Assembly: GCA_007135895.1 (NCBI GenBank)
Contig: SLHZ01000070.1
Span: 1-8,831, forward strand
Length of the DNA: 8,831 nt
From: Balneolales bacterium
GTDB lineage: Bacteria; Bacteroidota; Rhodothermia; Balneolales; Natronogracilivirgulaceae
Reading direction: 5' to 3'
The translations under genes were made by a program, and so were the position numbers. Shown here piece after piece: positions 7,169 to 8,831 of this stretch; position 1 is the stretch's first letter; every line of letters begins with the position of its first letter. A model generated the notes under the pieces. That model did not search any database. It was not told the DNA's origin and saw only the letters and a list, made by a program, of their open reading frames with translations.

Positions 7169-8142
7169 GAGGCACCTCCCGCTCTTAAGGAGTTTCCTCT
7201 ATTCTCCGGTGAAAACCCACCCGGCTGATCCTCAAGACGAACCGCAACGCGGAGCCGGGCACTGCGGGCACGCGGATTATCGGCCATCTCGGATTCCGAC
7301 GGAACAACAATCTTGCTGAACAGTGGCTTAAGCGGACGTACCGGGTTTCCGTAGAAATCCCGGACCGGTTTTCCTTCGAAATTGCCATACCGAAAATAGT
7401 TCTTGCAGATCCGGTCTTCCAGCGAGTGGTAGGTGATGGCCACGATTCGTCCTTCGGTATTGAGCATGCCGGTCCCCTTCTCAACCGCCTGCCTCAGCAT
7501 CGTCAGCTCATCATTGACATGAATGCGCACAGCCTGAAAAACCCGTGCCAGCGACTTGTTTAGATGGCGTGACGGAACAACGGAGGCGATCGCATCGCGC
7601 AGCTCCAGCGTGGTTTCAACCGGTCTGGCCTGGACGATCGCCCGGGCAATCCGGCTGCCCATCCTCTCCTCTCCATAACGGTAAATCAAATCACGCAACG
7701 CGTCATACTCACAGTTATTGATGACATCGGAGGCCTTCTGCATCTGGAGATCTCCCATCCGCATATCCAGCGGACCATCACTGCGGAAGCTGAATCCTCT
7801 CCGGGGTTCGTCGAGCTGATGCGAAGAGACGCCCAGGTCAAAAAGAACACCGTCGAGTTCTCCATCGACCTCTTTGGGCAGCAGAATATCCATGTACCCG
7901 AAGTTTCCTTTGATTACGGTAATGCGTGTCTCTTCATTGAAGCGCTTGCGGCAGTGACGTATCGCATCTTCGTCCTGATCTATCGCATAGAGATGTCCCT
8001 TTTCAGAAAGATGGTCCAGGATATGCGCACTATGACCACCGCCGCCCAATGTGGCGTCCAGATACATACCATCCGGTTCATGCACCAGATAACGTATTGC
8101 TTCCTGCAGCAATACGGGTTTGTGATAGGCAGCATGGTTCAT
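7162..8142 (-). CDS. rsmH: RsmH (MraW), 16S rRNA N4-cytosine methyltransferase
   Basis: RsmH methylates N4 of the P-site cytidine of 16S rRNA (C1402 in E. coli) using S-adenosylmethionine, in the cytoplasm. From ATG 8142 it has 326 residues, normal for the family. Motifs: HKPVLLQEAI (7-16); the AdoMet loop LDATLGGGGHS (28-38); AIDQDEDA (53-60); FDLGVSSHQLDEPRRGFSF (101-119); RVFQAVRIHVNDEL (200-213); ITYHSLEDR (236-244); and NPRARSARLRVAVR (289-302). The frame is open about 50 codons further upstream, but that stretch overlaps the mraZ C-terminus and has no family similarity. ATG 8142 overlaps the mraZ stop by 4 nt (ATGA) and begins MNHAAYHKPVLL, the usual family N-terminus. The C-terminal tail is low in conserved features, and its codons contain the ftsL ribosome binding site. 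Confidence 0.97.
   Translation of the reverse strand: MNHAAYHKPVLLQEAIRYLVHEPDGMYLDATLGGGGHSAHILDHLSEKGHLYAIDQDEDAIRHCRKRFNEETRITVIKGNFGYMDILLPKEVDGELDGVLFDLGVSSHQLDEPRRGFSFRSDGPLDMRMGDLQMQKASDVINNCEYDALRDLIYRYGEERMGSRIARAIVQARPVETTLELRDAIASVVPSRHLNKSLARVFQAVRIHVNDELTMLRQAVEKGTGMLNTEGRIVAITYHSLEDRICKNYFRYGNFEGKPVRDFYGNPVRPLKPLFSKIVVPSESEMADNPRARSARLRVAVRLEDQPGGFSPENRGNSLRAGGASC
7175..7180 (-). promoter_or_regulatory. Ribosome binding site of ftsL, inside the rsmH 3' end
   Basis: GGGAGG on the minus strand lies 6 nt before ATG 7168 and within the last codons of rsmH. It supports translation of the whole basic N-terminal tail of the FtsL-like protein. Confidence 0.8.
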
Positions 8143-8597
8143 TGTCCGGGGCCATCTCCCATTACATTTTCGAACATTTCGCGATACGTTTCGGAATCCA
8201 GATCCTGATCGGCTTTTTCCAGCATTTCGGGTGACCACAACTCTATACTGTCGCCCATTCCGATGAAGATGACCCGGTTGGATATTCCGGCCCACTCCAT
8301 AAGTTTGGAAGGCAGTGCCAGTCTGTTGTGTTTGTCAAGCGTCAGGTCATCGGCAGATCTCAGGAAGTTCCGGAGGACGGTCCGGCCCTGTTTTTGAAAT
8401 TCATTGATCGCAGAAAGGCGGTCCTCTACACCCAGCCAGTATTCTTCAGGATACAGCAGGAGACAACGGTCGAGACCTTTTAAAATGGTAAAGCTGTCCT
8501 GACTTTGCGGGGGCAAATATTTTCTCAGCTTTGCCGGAAAGCTTACACGCCCCTTGCTGTCAATAGAATGATCGTATTCTCCTTTAAAACTTGCCAC
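8139..8597 (-). CDS. mraZ: MraZ, transcriptional regulator of the dcw operon
   Basis: MraZ is a DNA-binding protein that, in the studied cases, forms a ring of swapped-hairpin AbrB folds and controls its own operon. The 152 residues contain two SpoVT-AbrB-like domains: one begins FKGEYDHSIDSKGRVSFPA (4-22), and the second contains LRSADDLTLDKHNRLALPS (about 79-97). The two copies of D-x-K/H-x-R-x-x-x-P are the DNA-contacting hairpins. The start is GTG at 8597 with AGAGGG and 7-nt spacing (8605-8610). It gives MASFKGEY, the expected N-terminus. Its likely operator, three GTGGG repeats at 10-bp spacing, lies about 60-80 nt upstream. It is the first gene of the operon. Confidence 0.97.
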   Translation of the reverse strand: MASFKGEYDHSIDSKGRVSFPAKLRKYLPPQSQDSFTILKGLDRCLLLYPEEYWLGVEDRLSAINEFQKQGRTVLRNFLRSADDLTLDKHNRLALPSKLMEWAGISNRVIFIGMGDSIELWSPEMLEKADQDLDSETYREMFENVMGDGPGQ

Positions 8598-8604
8598 AGA
8601 TCTG

Positions 8605-8610
8605 CCCTCT
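8605..8610 (-). promoter_or_regulatory. Ribosome binding site of mraZ
   Basis: AGAGGG on the minus strand ends 7 nt before the GTG start at 8597. It decides in favour of the GTG as the mraZ start. Confidence 0.75.
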
Positions 8611-8654
8611 GGGGTATCTTTCTTTGATTGCTATTGGCTGAAAGTTGCACTTTA

Positions 8655-8680
8655 TCCCACAACTTCCCACCTTGACCCAC
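8655..8680 (-). promoter_or_regulatory. MraZ operator: three GTGGG repeats at 10-bp period
   Basis: On the minus strand GTGGG occurs at 8680-8676, 8670-8666 and 8660-8656. This gives TGGGT, TGGGA, TGGGA separated by exactly 5 nt, the arrangement (TGGGN with 5-nt spacers) described for E. coli MraZ. A degenerate fourth copy, GTGCA at 8650-8646, keeps the same phase. The array lies between the predicted -10 and the mraZ start and should cover the transcription start, so MraZ binding would be expected to reduce expression of the whole operon. Confidence 0.85.
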
Positions 8681-8710
8681 AAAGTAGGTCTTTTTGGGAT
8701 TCCTTGTCAA
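8681..8710 (-). promoter_or_regulatory. Probable promoter of the dcw operon (PmraZ)
   Basis: On the minus strand a perfect -35 hexamer TTGACA (8710 to 8705) is followed by an 18-nt spacer and TACTTT (8686 to 8681), a weak -10 with 3 of 6 matches to TATAAT. TACTTTG also resembles the Bacteroidota -7 element TAnnTTTG, one base short. Transcription would begin around 8674, giving a leader of about 75 nt before the mraZ GTG. The MraZ repeats begin at the base after the -10, the layout expected for autorepression. A very T-rich stretch on the minus strand (8720-8755) upstream of the -35 could act as an UP-like element. Confidence 0.65.
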
Positions 8711-8811
8711 GTGAGAAATGGATTTTTCCAAAAGAAAAAGGGACAAAAAAATGGATAAATGGTGTGATTATGTGTAATTCACACGAAACAGGTCTCTCTA
8801 TACCACTCAGT

Positions 8812-8830
8812 ATATATGTACAATATATGT
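8812..8830. repeat. Direct repeat ATATATGT, two copies 11 bp apart
   Basis: ATATATGT at 8812-8819 recurs at 8823-8830, separated by ACA. The spacing of about one helical turn would suit a regulator site, but the sequence is simple AT alternation at the window edge and could be chance. Confidence 0.4.
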
Positions 8831-8831
8831 C

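Larger units (their letters stand above)
8598..8831. other. Intergenic region upstream of mraZ
   Basis: About 230 bp without a convincing gene. The part nearest mraZ holds the ribosome binding site, the MraZ operator and the promoter. Beyond that are a purine-rich stretch on the plus strand (8720-8755), an imperfect dyad GTGTGA-N11-TCACAC (8762-8784), and an AT-rich direct repeat ATATATGT at 8812-8819 and 8823-8830 by the right edge. No terminator-like GC-rich hairpin with a T run is evident, so the neighbouring gene's direction cannot be judged from here. Confidence 0.7.

Noticed and set aside
8143..8295. Upstream extension of rsmH by about 50 codons
   Set aside because: It overlaps mraZ in another frame, has no similarity to RsmH, and the ATGA overlap at 8142 provides the family-typical N-terminus.
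8719..8730. Small hairpin TGGATTTTTCCA as a possible terminator
   Set aside because: The stem is only 4 bp and AT-rich in context; it is too weak for an intrinsic terminator.
8543..8746. 67-codon minus-strand frame upstream of and overlapping the mraZ start
   Set aside because: It crosses the promoter and the MraZ operator and overlaps the mraZ 5' end in a different frame. The predicted transcript would not include its start.
8718..8777. 19-residue lysine-rich plus-strand frame (MDFSKRKRDKK...)
   Set aside because: It is very short, has no ribosome binding site, and its composition simply reflects an A-rich tract.

Overview
The window is almost entirely one minus-strand operon: the 5' two-thirds of a dcw (division and cell wall) cluster. 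In transcription order (right to left) it holds a promoter/operator region, mraZ, rsmH (mraW), an ftsL-like gene, ftsI with two PASTA domains, murE, mraY, murD and the first 154 codons of ftsW, which runs off the left edge. Genes overlap by 1 to 7 nt or are separated by 2, 15 and 24 nt. I see no internal terminator, no RNA gene, no mobile element and no CRISPR array.

Organism: a Gram-negative-type bacterium of moderate GC (roughly half, by eye). The order ftsI-murE-mraY-murD-ftsW with no murF between murE and mraY, and PASTA repeats on FtsI, fit the Bacteroidota and neighbouring Balneolota/Rhodothermota. Unlike many Bacteroidota, several genes have clear Shine-Dalgarno sequences (GGGAGG before ftsL and ftsI, AGAGGG before mraZ, GGAG before mraY), which leans toward the Balneolota/Rhodothermota side. 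This is inference; 16S rRNA or whole-protein comparison would settle it. MurE carries the DNPR motif of meso-diaminopimelate-adding enzymes, so the peptidoglycan is probably of the mDAP type.

Layout: 8598-8831 is non-coding. It carries a sigma-70-like promoter (TTGACA, 18-nt spacer, TACTTT) followed at once by three GTGGG repeats at exact 10-bp period, matching the known MraZ operator (TGGGN repeats with 5-nt spacers). The operon is therefore probably autoregulated by its first product. The rest (2-8597) is coding apart from three tiny gaps.

How the genes work together: MraZ sets operon output. RsmH methylates 16S rRNA. MurD, MurE and MraY make UDP-MurNAc-peptide and move it onto the lipid carrier, with MurF required from elsewhere in the genome. 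FtsW (glycosyltransferase) and FtsI (transpeptidase), with FtsL of the divisome core, polymerise and crosslink septal peptidoglycan. I found no previously undescribed system. The points most worth a second look are the MraZ operator with its two flanking 13-bp repeats, the altered loop in FtsW, and the in-frame mraY/murD junction without a ribosome binding site.
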